DNA of 64,000 nt, taken from NCBI GenBank assembly GCA_012934845.2, contig WNNJ02001237.1:1-64000 (forward strand), written 5' to 3'. Each line of letters begins with the position of its first letter. The stretch's first letter is position 1. Below, one piece after another: positions 38,241-51,172 of the stretch. The stretch is from Pomphorhynchus laevis. Its lineage: Eukaryota; Acanthocephala; Palaeacanthocephala; Echinorhynchida; Pomphorhynchidae. The translations under genes were made by a program, and so were the position numbers. The notes beneath the pieces are model-generated. The model ran no database searches. It was not told the DNA's origin and was given only the letters and a program-made list of their open reading frames with translations.

Positions 38241-41200
38241 ATGACAAATTATCTACTGCCCAAACAGAAGAGTCGATACGACCATCAGCCGATTCCACCT
38301 TTTGAGGAGCTGAATTTGAATAAAAAGGAATTGTAAGAAAACTAGAAAAATATATTAAAAAACAAAGTAATAATTTCAATTAGCAAACCTGTACGTGGAC
38401 CTACAATTTACAATAACATTATTGATGCAATTGGCAACACACCCTTGGTCAAACTAAATCGTATTCCTAAAATTAATGGATTAGAATGTGATATTCGTAA
38501 GTAATGCCTTTATTTTTACTTATATAAATAAGAATATTACTGTTTAGATGTTTTCTTTACTCTTTAAAAACTTAAACATTTGATAATCACATAAAATAAA
38601 AACTATTTAAATTAATTATTTAAATAATAGAATTACAAATTCTTAATATTTAAACTATCAATATTAAATTGTAAAAATATATATGATAATATTGAAATAG
38701 TATTAACTTTAATATTATATAAAAATATTTTAATTGACAATATAATTAAAATTAACATTTGATAACATATAATTAATATTAACATTTGATAATCACATAA
38801 AATAAAAACTATTTAAATTAATTATTTAAATAATAGAAAACAAATTCTTAATATTTAAACTATCAATATTAAATTGTAAAAATATATATGATAATATTGA
38901 AATAGTATTAACTTTAATATTATATAAAATTATTTTAATTGACAATATAATTAATATTAACATTTGATAACATATAATTAATTTACACATTTGATAATCA
39001 CATAAAATAAAAACTATTTAAATTAATTATTTAAATAATAGAATTACAAATTCTTAATAGTTAAACTATCAATATTAAATTGTAAAAATATATATGATAA
39101 TATTGAAATAGTATTAACTTTAATATTATAAAAATTATTTATTGACAATAGTAATTAATATTAACATTTTATAACATATAATTAATATTAACATTTGATA
39201 ATCACATAAAATAAAAACTATTTAAATTAATTATTTAAATAATAGAATTACAAATTCTTAATATTTAAACTATCAATATTAAATTGTAAAAATATATATG
39301 ATAATATTGAAATAGTATTAACTTTAATATTATATAAAAATATTTTAATTGACAATATAATTAATATTAACATTTGATAACATATAATTAATACTAACAT
39401 TTGATAATCACATAAAATAAAAACTATTTAAATTAACTATTTAAATAATAGAATTACAAATTCTTAATATTTAAACTATCAATAATAAATTGTAAAAATA
39501 TATATGATAATATTGAAATAGTATAAACTTTAATATTATATAAAATTATTTTAATTGACAATAGTAATTAATATTAACATTTGATAACATATAATTAATA
39601 TTAACATTTGATAATCACATAAAATAAAAACTATTTAAATTAATTATTTAAATAATAGAATTACAAATTCTTAATATTTAAACTATCAATATTAAATTGT
39701 AAAAATATATATGATAATATTGAAATAGTATTAACTTTAATATTATATAAAAATATTTTAATTGACAATATAATTAAAATTAACATTTGATAACATATAA
39801 TTAATATTAACATTTGATAATCACATAAAATAAAAACTATTTAAATTAATTATTTAAATAATAGAAAACAAATTCTTAATATTTAAACTATCAATATTAA
39901 ATTGTAAAAATATATATGATAATATTGAAATAGTATTAACTTTAATATTATATAAAATTATTTTAATTGACAATATAATTAATATTAACATTTGATAACA
40001 TATAATTAATATTAACATTTGATAATCACATAAAATAAAAACTATTTAAATTAATTATTTAAATAATAGAATTACAAATTCTTAATATTTAAACTATCAA
40101 TATTAAATTGTAAAAATATATATGATAATATTGAAATAGTATTAACTTTAATATTATAAATTATTATTTTAATTGACAATAGTAATTAATATTAACATTT
40201 GATAACATATAATTAATATTAACATTTGATAATCACATAAAATAAAAACTATTTAAATTAATTATTTAAATAATAGAAAACAAATTCTTAATAGTTAAAC
40301 TATCAATATTAAATTGTAAAAATATATATGATAATATTGAAATAGTATTAACTTTAATATTATAAATTATTATTTTAATTGACAATAGTAATTAATATTA
40401 ACATTTGATAACATATAATTAATATTAACATTTGATAATCACATAAAATAAAAACTATTTAAATTAATTGTTTAAATAATAGAAAACAAATTCTTAATAG
40501 TTAAACTATCAATATTAAATTGTAAAAATATATATGATAATATTGAAATAGTATTAACTTTAATATTATATAAAATTATTTTAATTGACAATAGTAATTA
40601 ATATTAACATTTGATAACATATAATTAATATTAACATTTGATAATCACATAAAATAAAAACTATTTAAATTAATAATTTAAATAATAGAATTACAAATTC
40701 TTAATATTTAAACTATCAATATTAAATTGTAAAAATATATATGATAATATTGAAATAGTATTAACTTTAATATTATATAACATTATTTTAATTGACAATA
40801 TAATTAATATTAACATTTGATAACATATAATTAATTTACACATTTGATAATCACATAAAATAAAAACTATTTAAATTAATTATTTAAATAATAGAATTAC
40901 AAATTCTTAATAGTAAAACTATCAATATTAAATTGTAAAAATATATATGATAATATTGAAATAGTATTAACTTTAATATTATAAATTATTATTTTAATTG
41001 ACAATAGTAATTAATATTAACATGTGATAACATATAATTAATATTAACATTTGATAATCACATAAAATAAGAACTATTTAAATTAATTATTTAAATAATA
41101 GAAAACAAATTCTTAATATTTAAACTATCAATATTAAATTGTAAAAATATATATGATAATATTGAAATAGTATTAACTTTAATATTATATAAAATTATTT

Positions 41201-44200
41201 TAATTGACAATAGTAATTTTTTGTAATAATTTTATTTAGTGTTTAATTAAAAAGATAAAGAATTCTTAATGCTTAAATTATTAATATTAAGTTTTAAAAA
41301 ATATATGCTAAAAATTGAAATATTATTAAATTTAGTATAATATAAAATTATTATAAGAAAAAATAACATTGATTTATAATTAAACAATTTTTACTGCTTA
41401 AATTATTAAGCATTAATTATTAAATTAAAAATTGAAATATTATAAGTAAAAATAACATATATATAATAAATATATTGATTTTACTCAATACTTAGTTCAC
41501 AATAAGTAAATCACTTAATTTCTATCTAAAAATTAAAGTTTAAAGAAAAAGAATATGAGTTTTATTGACGATTACACGAAATGATTTATTTGCAATTTTG
41601 ACGAATTGTCGAATGTTTGTTGCATAGTAAGATGTACAAAAAATTCGTTATTTGAGAGAAAAGTGATACTTATAATCAGCAGTTCCGAATTAGTTCAAAA
41701 TAGAACCAATATCTTTATTATTAAATTTTTATATTATTATTTTATTATTATGAAATTTATTATTATTTAATTCTGAAATTATTAAAGTTCACTTATAAAA
41801 TTATTCAAATTTCAATGTTATAGCTAAGAATCTTAATTGTTAGATGCTAGTTTTTATTCATATATGAAATTACGGTAATATTAATTATAATGTTATAATA
41901 TTGATATAGAAATATTATAAACTTTTAAATATTAATTAATATTAATTAAATTAATATGAATTTTGATTCGGTATATTTATCACGGTAATTAATTGTGTTA
42001 TAAAATCAATATATTGCAAACGATAACATTTTATAAATTTAAAAATATACAAAAATTATATATTTATATATAAATTTTAAAAATAAATTAAAATTTATGA
42101 TGATGCATAAAATCTAAATATAGTAAACGACAACAAATTACAAATATTTAATGTTTACTGATAAATCATTAACAAAATTAAAAATAACTTTTAATAACTT
42201 TTAATTTCTGTGATAAGGAATGTTAGAACAAGATATTAATTTCAGAGATAAACAATTGAAACCTGTTATATAGACAATTTGATTTAATAATTTTATGTTT
42301 TAATTGTTTTATACATCTGTGGTTTTATTTTTCTATTAATGAATTTCTGTAAGTTGTAAAATGTGAATACCTGAATCCGAGTGGTAGCCTCAAGGACCGA
42401 ATAGCCTCAAGAATGATTGAAGAAGCCGAGAACCAAAACGATATCAAACCAGGCTATGCTATTTATGAACCGTCATCGGGAAATACGGGTGAAACACATT
42501 ATTTTGAATTATAACCTATTTTAAATGTTATAAAAGGAATTGCAATGGCATTAGTATCTGCGGTAAAAGGATACGATTGCACTATAGTAATGACAAAGAA
42601 GATGAGTGATGAAAAAGTACGATCATAGGAAAACTAAAATTTCAAAAATCGTTTAATTTAGGAACGAACTATCAAAGCACTCGGTGGAAATGTTGTTAGA
42701 GGAGAAATTGGTAAAGAGTACGGGGAAGCTGGTAATATACAAATGATAGCGGAAGAAATGCAAAGGCACAATCCACAATCGATCGTTCCAAATCAGTATC
42801 AGAATGCCTATAATCCTTTCGCTCATTATGAAACTACTGCTGAAGAAATTTTGTGGGATTGTGAAGGTACAAGTAGTTCCTTATGAATATGTGATGATGA
42901 ATTAATTATTAAAGGTAAACTTGAAATGTTGGTAGCTGGTGCTGGTACGGGAGGAACAGTAACTGGATTATCAAGAAAAATCAAGGAACAAATTCCACAT
43001 TGTAAGGTAATGATAATATCAAAGCTTTATAATAGCTACAGTAAAAGCAAACTATGATGGCATCAGACGGCTTTCATTGTTTATTAAGATCAGCATTAAT
43101 AATTGGAATATTTGGCACTTTGAGGACACAATCAATATATTTGAATTTTTGAAATGTTGTTTGCATTTCTAAAATTTCTTGCAAAAATTGCAAAAGCTAT
43201 TAAATAAAGTTAGGTATCATAATTATAAGGATTTTGTTAAATAAAAATACAGCCACTAAAAAGTAAAAAAACAGCAGAAAAATAAAAGAAAACAAATTCA
43301 GAAACGATGTTATTTTAATCTTCAAATGTCTTCACGGCCTCAGGTCCACAGGGATCTGGGCCCTCCAGCCAATCCAACACGCCGCTCTCCGATTAAAGCA
43401 TTCCGGGGCTCTCACCCCCCCCCCGAAGAATCCAATCGAGGCGGACTATGCTCGGTAATCGCGAGATTATGAGCTTGAGAAACCTTAGTCTTTGCTCTGG
43501 GGGACGTCCTCTTGAAAAGAAGACTAATCCCGAGATAGCCCAAGTAATCCAGAGGCGCACTTGAGTTTTCAACGGCTGATGTCAGAGATTACATCTTTGC
43601 ATCTGCGTCCAGAGAGCAGGGCTGTGGTATCATCAGCGTATAATACTAGATGTTGGTCGCGTTTAAAGTTTTTGTAAAGTTCAATGGAGGCAGCAAGATA
43701 CAAAACTGGAGAAAATGGAGATCTTTGAGGCACACCCATAATAGGGTAGAACTGACATGCATCAGGGTCGTCTTCATAGAAGAATCGCTTAGTATACAAC
43801 AATATTTCCACCCTGTTTACAATTCTCGCAGGCAACCCAAGGGACTTGAGAGAAGAGATAACAAAAGGAATGGAAATGCGGTCAAATGCAACAGAAAAAT
43901 CAAGAAAGGAAGCTACAGCTACTAGCTGATGACTGTTATCTTGACAAAAATGATGCACTTCACCTATTGCTGAATGGACCGAGGGATCTTTTACGTACCC
44001 ATGAAAACCTAGTGGGATTAAATTTCGCCTACTTAGATGGTCGCGGATTTTACGCGCAAGCGCTTTTTCGTAAATGGAGATGAGGGAGTTTTGAATTGAA
44101 ATGAGTCGCAGATCTTTAGGACATGAGACCGGATTACGTTTAGATAAAAATATTCTGAGACTAATATTGATGCTGGATACATCGGATGGTGAGGCTAAAA

Positions 44201-47200
44201 GCATTGTGACGGCCACTTCTCTTCTCTTATCAGCTGTCAAGAGCTCACAGACCCGAGAAGATAGTGGAGCGACGGATTTGGAGGTGCCTAGAAGTGGACC
44301 ACAGGAGTTTAGGATATCTGTAACAGATAAGTCCCTACTCCTGAAGCCACCCCAAGACGGGATTATTTGGGGAGATTGAGTAGCTCCATATTTATGTAGG
44401 GATAGTGAATCTTCCAATACACTGCCAAGGACAATGCTCATAATCCAAACCACAGCCCTATCCTTCAAGCAGACAAACTTCTCTTTCTTGATTATCTTCC
44501 AAAAGGAAGACTGAGAAGGATTAAGGTAAGCAAGGATCGCCTTATCCCTGCTCAGCTGGAACCTATATCTAGAGCTCCAGTATTCATTCGAGAGTGTCTG
44601 TCTGGTGGAATCAGATATATTCGGAAGGTGAAGCATTTTAGCCAGGACCTTGAGTTTTGTTGGAGTGGGATTGTAAATACGACTTTAAATGTAGTCGAAA
44701 GTAACGCGGTAGCTTGCGATGATAGGTAGGAATTAAATTTGGTCAAGCTATCATTACAAATCCTAGGGAAGAGTTGGATAGCTGCCTAAAAAAGCCACTC
44801 TAATGAGATCAAAGTGAAACCTTCTTCTAAACACAGTATCTTCTTCTATCCGCCAACGAATTAGGTCATGAGAGGTTGTCTGTTGTTGGCGCGACTGCTC
44901 GGTACAGATGGGTTTCAACAACCACATCTTATGAAGCAGTAATATGTCAAGGAGATAATTTGTTGATGAGCAATAATAGGTGGGGGATGATGGTTTGTGA
45001 ATAAGATAGTCGTTGCTGGCTCTGCGGAGTGCTGCAGAGCACTGTCGTTGAAGTCACCAAGTAACATGTCATAGCCACTACCCAAAATACGATCTAGGAG
45101 GTCACGGTTCTTGTGAATCTCCCGTGGACGGATGTAGATATTGGCTATACTGATGCGTTTACCGTTTTTCAAAGTGATATAGCTAAACAAGAAAGGGCTG
45201 AACAAGAGTAGTTCAACAGGATGGAAGATCTTAAGGAGCATTTAACAAGGGTTAAAAGACCTTGAGAAGAAGAGGAGTAAGGTAGGGTTATGTACGGAGT
45301 ATAGTGGGTATAGATGTGCTTAGGGATAAATCGAGTAATGTCCTGAGGGAGTCGGATAGACCGCATCTCCTGAAGGACTTTAACATTTACATATCTATCA
45401 GATAAGAGGCTAAGGGCAGAAGCACCTCCCGAATTCCACTGAAGAATATTAAGTGAAAATGGTTGTTGATTACTTTGCATTGTATTGATTTAGCTAGAAT
45501 GAGATGCCTCCTCCTAGTCCGAACCAGGAGTAAGAAGGTTTCCCTTCACACCCCCAGCCTGACTAGGGTGAGGTACTTGCTCACCGGGCATATCATTATC
45601 TCTCATAGTAGATCCGGGGTTGACCACAGTCCAGTTATTCTGGTCTCTTTTAGCTAGTTTTAAGGCTGCGACTGTTTGAAATGTACCAGTCATCTTGTTT
45701 GATGGTTTCCTCTTGTTATTAGTTTTTGATGCTGTAGGTTTAAGTTTTGTAATAGATTTCTCAATGATTCACTAATCCTACCTTCAACTTGAGACCTTGC
45801 TGCTTTTAATCTGCAGTCAATGTAGTATGTCATATCTTAGTCGTTGGACTTAGTGTCAGAGTTAGTATCAATTATCGTATGTTTGGAAGCTTGAGCAAAA
45901 GTTAAATCGTCGCCTGTATTTACCTTGTGCCTCGATTGGTATTCTTTGAATGCCCTGCATTTGCAGGACCACCTTTAAGTGTGTTGTAATACTGGGGGAT
46001 TCAATTCGAAATTATATGTAAGTGCGAAAAATACAAGTTTATAATAAAAAATCGCTTTAAATAAAAGAAGATTTGGCTGGTCACCACTACAGTTGGAGCA
46101 CTTTGCTTTGAGTAGACATTTTTCGTGATTGTCGGTGGAATCGCATATTCCACAAGTTGGTGAGATCATACATTTGCTGGCCCAGTGCCTCCATTGATGG
46201 CAGGTGTTGCAGTGGGGGTAAGTCAATGACTCGGTATGCAGTAATGTAAAAATCAAATTATGTCCCAAAAATGGGTTAAACTTTGAATGCGAGAGCCGCG
46301 ACGCGTCTTCCAAGGATGCATAAGCGAAGGCTATAGGAATAGGATTACCTTTTTTATCCTTTATAAAGCGTGTTTTAGATATGTTGAACAGTTTTTCAAG
46401 TGAGATTATGTCATCACTTGAGAGAAACGTAGGCGTATTGTTTATCTTTAATGATGCCTGAATAGGTTTAAGTCAATTGTACATTTCTCGAGATAATTAT
46501 TTTGAAAATAACAAACATATGCCTTTGCTAGGTCTTCTGTATAAAACGAGATCTTGATTTCATTCTCGTAATATTTGGTAGAATTAAATATAATTCTATT
46601 TTCGAATTGAAGTGAGAAATTCCGTAAGAAAACATTAAATAAGTTATTTCTTTCAATCGGAACCAATAGTTTAATAATGATCAAGTTTGTAGTTTTAGGA
46701 ATAGGGGGAAGCTCCCCTTCATTTTTTGTTCAACAAAAGAAACTCCACTTACCTTGTTTAACTTGTATGTAAATTTTGCTGAGTTAGGTATCATGAAACT
46801 AAAAATAGCAGTTTTACATATTAGTATAATAGCAGTATTTATTGTGGAATTACCGGATAAACAAAACTTTTGGTTGCTCCTAATATTATACTTTGAGCTA
46901 GAACATGCATGGATGCAAAAATTAAGCAAATATGCCTCTATCTGATTGATTAATTATGAATTACGATTAACTATTAACTAACCATTCATCATAATTAATT
47001 ATGTCCAATCAACCGCAATGTTTAGGTACTGAATATATTCAAAGTTAACTAGCTTTAGTTTCGCTCGATTAAGAAGGATATGAAATAGCTAAGGTGATCC
47101 CGTATAAGCATAAAATGTGGTGGTTTTTAAATTACCACAAGGTTTTATTGATTTAGTTGATACGTGCATCACATTTAAATGTGGTTGTTTTTAAATTACC

Positions 47201-50200
47201 ACAAGTTTTTATTCATTTAGTTGATACGCGTATCACATTTTTCTTATACTTATTGTACTTATAATATTACTAAGATTATCACATAGTTAATGCTCTGTAA
47301 ATTTCTGTGTTCGAAATCGTTGACCTCTTCATATATTTGAAAATTGTAGTTTGCATTCTTCCGGATAAGATCGTTTACCTGCATTTCATATATTACTAGA
47401 TAAATGGTATTTACTACATTCTGCATGTGACGATACTAAATTCCCCGCTATATTGTGATATTTCTAACATTTGTGTTATTTGTACTTCTCCTTTACGTAT
47501 AAAATATATAATTACCAACTGGTAATTAGATTTTTACTTAATCCAGCAATTGTAAATAATGCTGATACATTTATTATTAAAAATCGTTTTAAAATATGTA
47601 ACATTATCTTGATATCAAACTAATTATTTATAAATAGTTACTTTATTAAAGAGTAATTATTTAAGAGTAATTATTATTAATATTTATTAATTATTGCTTT
47701 CATTTCCTGATTTGGTTTTGTACAACATCGCGAGATAGAGATGCAAGGGCAGATATTTCTTGCAACGGCCTATTTGGAATTGCTACGGACCGGTCCTTCA
47801 TGGATATATGCGTTTTTTACTCTTTGGCTCCGTCGTACTCCCTATCAAGAATATCAAACCCCTTCAAATACCACGAAAATCGCAAAAATGCAAAATATGA
47901 TGAACGAATAGTGAAAGTCGAGCATGCATCCTTTCACCCGATTATATTATCGACCACAGGAGGGATGGGTCCGACAACGAACGCTGTACTGAAACAAATA
48001 TCAAGTCAGATATCCACTCGCACTCATTCTTCGTACAATGATTGTATACGAACCTTACGATGAAGAATCTCAACCCTAATTGCAAAGGCTGTTTCAATGT
48101 CAATAAGGATGAAACCTTACGCATGTCAGAAAGCAGACATGTCAGAAAGCAACAACCAATGATCACACAAAATCACAACTAACGTTTTAAGTTTAATAGT
48201 GATAATAATATAAGAGCCCATTTGCGGGTAATCCGTAAATTGTAATTGTATGTTATCAATAATAAATATTGATTAAAAAAATTAATTATTGCTTTCAAAT
48301 CCTGATTTGGTTTTGTTCAAATTTTGTTAAGCTTTTGCATATAATGCTTAAACTTTTGTCGTAACTCGCAGTTAATTTTAAAATTGAATATTCTTAATAT
48401 TCAGATCATAGGTGTTGACGCTAAAGGGTCAGTAATAGGAGAGCATTGTAACATCGACGACTTTTTTTATTTCGACGTGGAAGGAATCGGGTATAGTTTC
48501 ATATATATCATTTATTACAATTAGCAAATTAAATATTACTTTTAAAAGACACGATTACAAGCCAGCTGTTATTAATTATTCACAAATAGATGATTGGTAC
48601 AACGTTACCGACAAGGATTCGTTTACAACAGCAAGAGACCTTATTCGATTGGAAGGATTGCTTGTTGGTAATATTTCATTCAATTATTTAATTTCAAAAT
48701 TCAATTGATATATCGTGTTAGGTGGAAGTAGTGGCAGCACCGTATGGAGTGCAATTCAAGCATGCAAAAAATACGGTTTGAAGAAAGGAGATAAGTGTGT
48801 TGTAATACTGGGGGATTCAATTCGAAATTATATGTAAGTGCGAAAAATACAAGTTTAGAATAAAAAATCGCTTTAAATAAAAGAAGATTTGCTACAAAGT
48901 AATGGTTTTGCAGTCTAAATGTTTGAATAAAAATAAAATTTAATAATTATTTAATTGTTTTAAAGTTATATTTTATTTCTATTGACAAATTAAAAGTCAG
49001 GTTGAACATCCGACTTCACGCTGCTCTGTTGATCGCAAATCAACTAAAATTGCTATCTTAATAATGTTCGGCATGTGAGTATACAATCGTGAGGACATTG
49101 AAAATAACTGCATAATTACAAATCGATCATGTTGTCCAAAATCTATTATTTGACATTATGCTGGTGTGGATAGCTTTCATCATCGTCACACTTTCTTAGC
49201 TTTAAATGACATTTTCTTATTAAATTTGGTAATTAACATTATAACTTTTCTCTTTTAAATTGCTATAATAAACCTTAAATTATAAGCTCTATTTTAGCAC
49301 AATCAGTGTCTGCAGTTCGACGACTAGCACTCATAAACGTATTCTGCAAACACGTTCTTCAAGAATATTTGATTTATTTATCACTTATATAATAATCATA
49401 TAATCAATTATAACCAATATAATTAATTTATATTTAAATTTATATAAAATATTAATATTATAAATTGATGAGGATTGCATTCTTGTCAAACTTTACTTGC
49501 ATAATTTTTGATGAAAAATGAACGAATGCAATACGTATATACACGGAAAAAAGCAGCCTGTAATTAGTGCACGGAAGAAAGCAGCGCAACTACGCAACTA
49601 CGAGGCAATGCGTTTATATTAAAATATCTTTAATGATAACCATGGTAATTTCAGCAAGTTTTAGTTAGACTTGTTGCCTGTCATAAGCGTATTTAGCGCT
49701 ATAATATGTAAAGATTCCTTGATCAATCGTCTGAATGTGCTCCTATCGACACAGACTGATTTTGTTTCCTCATAGTTAATCCTGTGATCATCAGTCAGGA
49801 CGTGGTTCGCGAGTGCTGAACTCATAACGCCCCGTTTTAACAGGGCATTATAATATAAATCTTTGCATATTATATCCCAAAATACGCTTATGGCAGGCAA
49901 CAAGTATAATTGAACTTGACATTAACATGGTTATCATTAAAGATATTTTAATATAAACGCATTGGTTCATCCATGTAGTTGCACTACTTTCTTCCGTGTA
50001 CTAATTAAACGCTGCCTTTTTCCGTGTATATACTTATTTCATTCGATAATAACGATTTTGTATAATTCTAACAATCCAGTATATCTTTGAATAGGACAAA
50101 CAGTCAAACGCTAGCAAAAAAACAAAAGTATACTATTAAAGTTTTACTTTATATTTTATCTGTTGGAATTCAGGAACAGGGTCAATAAGCATTAATTAAA

Positions 50201-50755
50201 TTTTATATTTCGATAGCAAAATCATAGACTTATAACTTTAACTTATAACTTCATAGTAAATTCTTCTACGTGAATATTTGGTTTATTTATATTACTATCA
50301 TATAAAGTTAAAGTAATTCACAATCGACTGCTCATTTCCTTGAAATCGTTTTCGCAGTTGTTTGTCCTATAATTAATTGTTGATAAAATCAAATTACCGT
50401 AAATGTATCTTTCACCTGAGTAGCGATTCCCACGTGGCATGTATTGAGATATCACTTTTTACACATTGTACATCCCAAAGCTATCATCACGCAAGTTCCA
50501 AAAGAGAAGGAATTTGCACCCAATAAGGCATCCTTTACAACATGGTATCCTTAACAAACTAAGAATTGAATCGCTTAAAATATGAAAATCAAATACTTAT
50601 AAATTTAACTTATAACTTTATAGTAAAATCGTTCTACGTGAATATTTGGTTTATTGCTATCATATAATCACTTAAGTCATTAGTTTTCGATTATTCTTTT
50701 GTTAAGGTCCAAATTTATTGAGGATAAATGGATGGCGGAACGCAATTTCATATAA
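38241..50755 (+). CDS. Cystathionine beta-synthase, catalytic core only
   Basis: PLP enzyme that condenses serine and homocysteine to cystathionine (transsulfuration). Ten exons: 38241-38332, 38384-38496, 42354-42488, 42537-42616, 42662-42866, 42915-43006, 48405-48490, 48549-48667, 48722-48833, 50707-50755. Every junction is GT-AG and in phase, giving about 360 residues. Landmarks: [35 protein letters not shown] (PLP lysine), [18 protein letters not shown] (phosphate loop), [21 protein letters not shown] and the C-terminal KFIEDKWM. The start is the first ATG, giving a short N-terminus with no Cys/His heme ligands. No Bateman (CBS-domain) pair follows the stop, so SAM regulation is not expected. 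Introns 2, 6 and 9 are swollen by a satellite, LINEs and a Penelope-type fragment; four others are only 45-51 bases. Confidence 0.93.
38581..41215. repeat. 206-bp satellite array, 13 units, in CBS intron 2
   Basis: Units start (TGATAATCACATAAAATAAA) at 38581, 38787, 38992, 39196, 39402, 39609, 39815, 40020, 40227, 40433, 40639, 40845 and 41052; spacing is 204-207. Units are highly similar and extremely AT-rich. The last is incomplete. A strongly diverged edge unit follows at about 41250-41350. Variant markers (AATAGAAAAC versus AATAGAATTAC; TTTACACATTTG) recur in patches: units 1-2 resemble 6-7, and 3 resembles 12. Confidence 0.95.
41360..42353. other. Remainder of CBS intron 2
   Basis: AT-rich and stop-dense. 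No element or gene recognised up to the exon at 42354. Confidence 0.4.
43310..46930 (-). mobile_element. Jockey/I-type LINE with ORF1 and APE-RT ORF2 in CBS intron 6
   Basis: On the - strand: ORF1 remains (about 46930-45900) ending in CCHC knuckles ([34 protein letters not shown]). ORF2 follows with an AP-like endonuclease (45480-44915: [35 protein letters not shown]) and a reverse transcriptase (44636-43569: [41 protein letters not shown]). The frames are interrupted several times. The 3' flank (43310-43560) is GC-rich. It lies antisense to CBS. A 100-bp piece of CBS exon 9 interrupts its last zinc knuckle (45976-46075). Confidence 0.82.
45976..46075 (+). repeat. Near-exact 100-bp copy of CBS exon 9 3' end plus donor and intron
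   Basis: Matches 48792-48891 over 100 bases with one difference seen. It covers the last ~42 bases of exon 9, its GTAAGT donor and ~58 intron bases. It sits within the Jockey-like LINE ORF1, 2.8 kb upstream of its source and in the same orientation as CBS. Confidence 0.92.
47114..47240. repeat. Two tandem ~63-bp units
   Basis: AATGTGGTKGTTTTTAAATT, then ACCACAAG...TTTAGTTGATACG...ATCACATTT, occurs twice back to back with few differences, in CBS intron 6. Confidence 0.85.
47686..48320 (+). mobile_element. LINE 3' fragment (copy B family) with 40-bp target-site duplication
   Basis: The insert 47726-48280 encodes the end of the restriction-like endonuclease: [45 protein letters not shown] and [16 protein letters not shown]. 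It is flanked by 47686-47725 and 48281-48320, which match at about 37 of 40 positions. It is therefore a 5'-truncated insertion with a visible target duplication, in the same orientation as CBS, in CBS intron 6, 84 bases upstream of the exon at 48405. Confidence 0.85.
49523..50045 (-). mobile_element. Penelope-type fragment framed by ~190-bp inverted repeats
   Basis: Left arm 49523-49720 and right arm 49853-50045 are imperfect reverse complements (shared GTATATACACGGAAAAA, AATGCGTTTATATTAAAATA, TCTTTAATGATAACCATG and CATAAGCGTATTT). The ~130-bp centre, read on the - strand, encodes [20 protein letters not shown] followed by [11 protein letters not shown]. This resembles the C-terminal end of the GIY-YIG domain in classical Penelope/Neptune elements. 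It is a different family from 29281-34048. It lies in CBS intron 9. Confidence 0.65.
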
Positions 50756-50968
50756 TCAATCCAGATTTCTAGTTAAAACACAGGCACAACGATTTGATGA
50801 TTGAATTTTTATATTTTCTCTCAAAATTAGGATTGCAATTTTTTACTTCTGTTTTAAGTTTACATAGCGCTATAAGAATACTGCAAAAATAATTGTGTGA
50901 TGCTTTTGCTACAAGATCATAAATTTATTTTTGAATTTCGCTAGCTGTTGCTGGCATAATCAGAAACA

Positions 50969-51022
50969 AATCGTACAATTTGTTTATCCAGATTGTAAGC
51001 AAATTGATGAACAAATTGTACG
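50969..51022. repeat. Hairpin with 13-bp arms
   Basis: CGTACAATTTGTT and AACAAATTGTACG are separated by about 24 bases, downstream of the CBS stop. It could be a small inverted-repeat scrap. Nothing ties it to transcription. Confidence 0.5.
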
Positions 51023-51172
51023 TCTTTTATAATGCTACAGTAAATCAAAAAACACTTCTTTATTTAGTATATTTTGCTAGCTGATGATAAAATCATTAGA
51101 AAGAAAACATGCAATTTATTAATCAATTTGTTTATTATATAAAATTAATTTACAAAAATTAGGTTCCCGTAA

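Noticed and set aside
50455-50560. Coding-looking stretch [20 protein letters not shown] in CBS intron 9
   Set aside because: CBS exons join in phase without it and no family was recognised; too short to call.
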